This document shows, one piece after another, positions 62,914 through 64,000 of a DNA stretch of 64,000 nt (positions are counted from its first letter, which is position 1; each line of letters starts with the position of its first letter). The position numbers were made by a program, and so were the translations under genes. Under the pieces are notes generated by a model. The model was not told where the DNA came from. It searched no databases and worked only from the letters and a program-made list of their open reading frames with translations. The stretch lies in assembly GCF_900090105.1 (NCBI RefSeq), contig NZ_FMDM01000015.1, positions 1 to 64,000 of the forward strand. The letters are read 5' to 3'. Origin of the DNA: Micromonospora humi. Lineage in GTDB: Bacteria > Actinomycetota > Actinomycetes > Mycobacteriales > Micromonosporaceae.

Positions 62914-64000
62914 TCAGCCGACCGGCGGGGCGGTGGGAGGCCGGGGCGCCTCGTCGGCCTGCTGGTCGCTGCCGTGGAACGCCTCGCGGACCAGGCGGTT
63001 CGCCTCCTCCTGCTCGATGCCGGAGGCCACCATCAGGTCGCTGGCGGCGGTACGTATCTGCGCGATCACCACGCTGCCGGAGAAGCCCACCCCCACGCCG
63101 TAGGCCCGGCCGGCCTCGCTGACCGCGCGCAGCGTCCGCTCCCGGGCCTGCTGCGGCTCCTCCCCGACGGCGAACTCGTGCCGCAGCAGGCGTACCGACT
63201 CGGCGAGGTGGGCGATGGCGTCCGGCATCGGCTCGGGGATCGCCTCCTCGTCCTCGATCATGGTGACCGAGCGACGGATCAGCGTGCCGCTGTTGCGCAT
63301 CGCCCGGTCGATCGGCTCGGCCGCCTCCGCGTAGTGGGTCAGCTCGCTGCGCCGGTGCCAGCGGGCCGGCGAGATGGTGATGGTCTCCTTGGCGCCCTCG
63401 ATCGCCTCGCTGAGCGCGGCCAGCTCCTCCTTGTTCTCCCGGAGCCGGAACAGCGCCCGCTGGGCCGCGCCCCGGTCCCGGTTGCGCAGCGCCTCGGCGC
63501 ACACGTCGAGCTGCTCGGCGAGCAGGTCCAGCGCCGGGCGCGCGGCCCGGTTGATCACCCGGAGCGGATTGAGCGGGAGTAGGACGGCGGTGACCACGAG
63601 CGCGATGGTGCCGCCGATGAACGCGTCGACGAAGCGCGGGAACTCGATGTTCTGGGTGGACGGGCTGAGCGTCACGATCAGCACCGCGGTCGCCGCTGCC
63701 TGGATCACGATGGCCACGCTCGCCCCGGCGAAGATGGTCAGCAGGATCGCCGACGTCACCACCAGCGCGAGCTGCCAGGCGCCGGTGCCGAGGAAGTAGA
63801 TCAGCACGTCGCCGACGAGGACACCGACCGCCACCCCGATGATCAGCTCGACGGTGCGCCGGAACCGCTGGCCGACCGAGGCGGCCAGCGTGCCCACCGC
63901 GGAGATCGGCGCGAAGACCGGCTGCGGGTTGTGCAGCAGCCGGTGCGAGACGAGGTACGCCAACCCGGCCGCGAGCCCGGCCTGCAACGCCAGGCCGAAC
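62914..64000 (-). CDS. Aromatic acid exporter/FUSC-type membrane protein (5' end outside window)
   Basis: The frame runs from its stop at 62914 to the right edge, with 362 codons visible. It begins in a membrane half-module of about five to six spans (LALQAGLAAGLAYLVSHRLLHNPQPVFAPISAVGTLAASVGQRFRRTVELIIGVAVGVLVGDVLIYFLG...), followed by a cytoplasmic helical domain with ARPALDLLAEQLDVCAEALRNRDRGAAQRALFRLRENKEEL and ending Pro-rich. This is the ArAE/FUSC-like family of putative aromatic acid exporters. The apparent TTG at 63987 is an internal codon because the frame continues upstream with family-like residues. It converges on the desulfurase gene with a 10-base gap. Confidence 0.85.
   Translation of the reverse strand, partial: FGLALQAGLAAGLAYLVSHRLLHNPQPVFAPISAVGTLAASVGQRFRRTVELIIGVAVGVLVGDVLIYFLGTGAWQLALVVTSAILLTIFAGASVAIVIQAAATAVLIVTLSPSTQNIEFPRFVDAFIGGTIALVVTAVLLPLNPLRVINRAARPALDLLAEQLDVCAEALRNRDRGAAQRALFRLRENKEELAALSEAIEGAKETITISPARWHRRSELTHYAEAAEPIDRAMRNSGTLIRRSVTMIEDEEAIPEPMPDAIAHLAESVRLLRHEFAVGEEPQQARERTLRAVSEAGRAYGVGVGFSGSVVIAQIRTAASDLMVASGIEQEEANRLVREAFHGSDQQADEAPRPPTAPPVG

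Noticed and set aside
1..64000. tRNA, rRNA, transposase, phage or secondary-metabolite genes
   Set aside because: No cloverleaf-like segments, IS ends, integrases or biosynthetic core enzymes were found on reading both strands; I could not run a dedicated search.

Overview
This window looks like a chromosomal core region of a high-GC actinobacterium of the Micromonosporaceae, most likely Micromonospora or a close relative. The evidence is third codon positions that are almost always G or C, many GTG starts, mycothiol genes (mshA, mshD, a mycothiol-dependent enzyme), a GlnR/PhoP-type regulatory set, and dispersed GGGGCCC and GATCTTG palindromic repeats of a kind I associate with Micromonospora/Salinispora genomes. 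I see no rRNA, tRNA, insertion sequence, prophage, CRISPR array or antibiotic cluster.

Layout. 1-817: partial secreted wall-active protein with a long leader. 818-4526: regX3/senX3 (phoP/phoR), divergent phoU with a PHO box, then gpmA. 4678-7315: a tandem pair of MFS exporters. 7684-14637: Rho_N-domain repeat protein, YbjN, mshA, SDR, methyltransferase, murB, mycothiol-dependent isomerase family. 14656-20457: cellobiose-uptake locus cebEFG-bglC-cebR with two LacI-type operators. 20498-28652: acetyltransferase, macro-domain protein, EI24 protein, WYL regulator, SDR, nucleotidyltransferase, AlaX, hydrolase, DUF2516, HBHA-like protein and its XRE regulator. 28765-37917: hydrolase, asparaginase, BKACE, YgfZ, Fur, nitrobindin-like, DsrE, SCP2, glycogen debranching enzyme, uncharacterised proteins. 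38109-48876: sseC-sulfurtransferase with a cysteine-rich leader peptide, DUF2993, membrane protein, glnR, polysaccharide deacetylase, mshD, then pstSCAB behind a PHO box. 48881-55626: NUDIX, oxidoreductase, DUF47-PiT phosphate uptake with a third PHO box inside the end of ppk2, ECF41 sigma factor, DUF402. 55750-64000: DinG-type helicase, AI-2E transporter, GroES-like, PrsW-like, a SAM-IV riboswitch before a class V aminotransferase, and a partial FUSC-type exporter.

How it works together. Phosphate control dominates: sensor/regulator, PhoU, high-affinity Pst, low-affinity Pit with DUF47, and polyphosphate kinase 2 are all here, and three loci carry GTTCACC direct repeats at 11-base spacing. 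Sulfur and redox form a second theme: mycothiol synthesis, sulfurtransferase under a probable cysteine-attenuation leader, and a SAM-IV-controlled cysteine desulfurase-like enzyme. Carbon supply is represented by cellobiose uptake and glycogen debranching. Two blocks appear syntenic with Mycobacterium tuberculosis Rv0474-Rv0491 and Rv0814c-Rv0820 (from memory).

Window-scale patterns worth attention: about twenty genes begin 6-8 bases after a TANNNT hexamer, so they probably give leaderless mRNAs; a GGGGCCC repeat family supplies the TAA stop codon of three genes; and related long palindromes sit in intergenic gaps.
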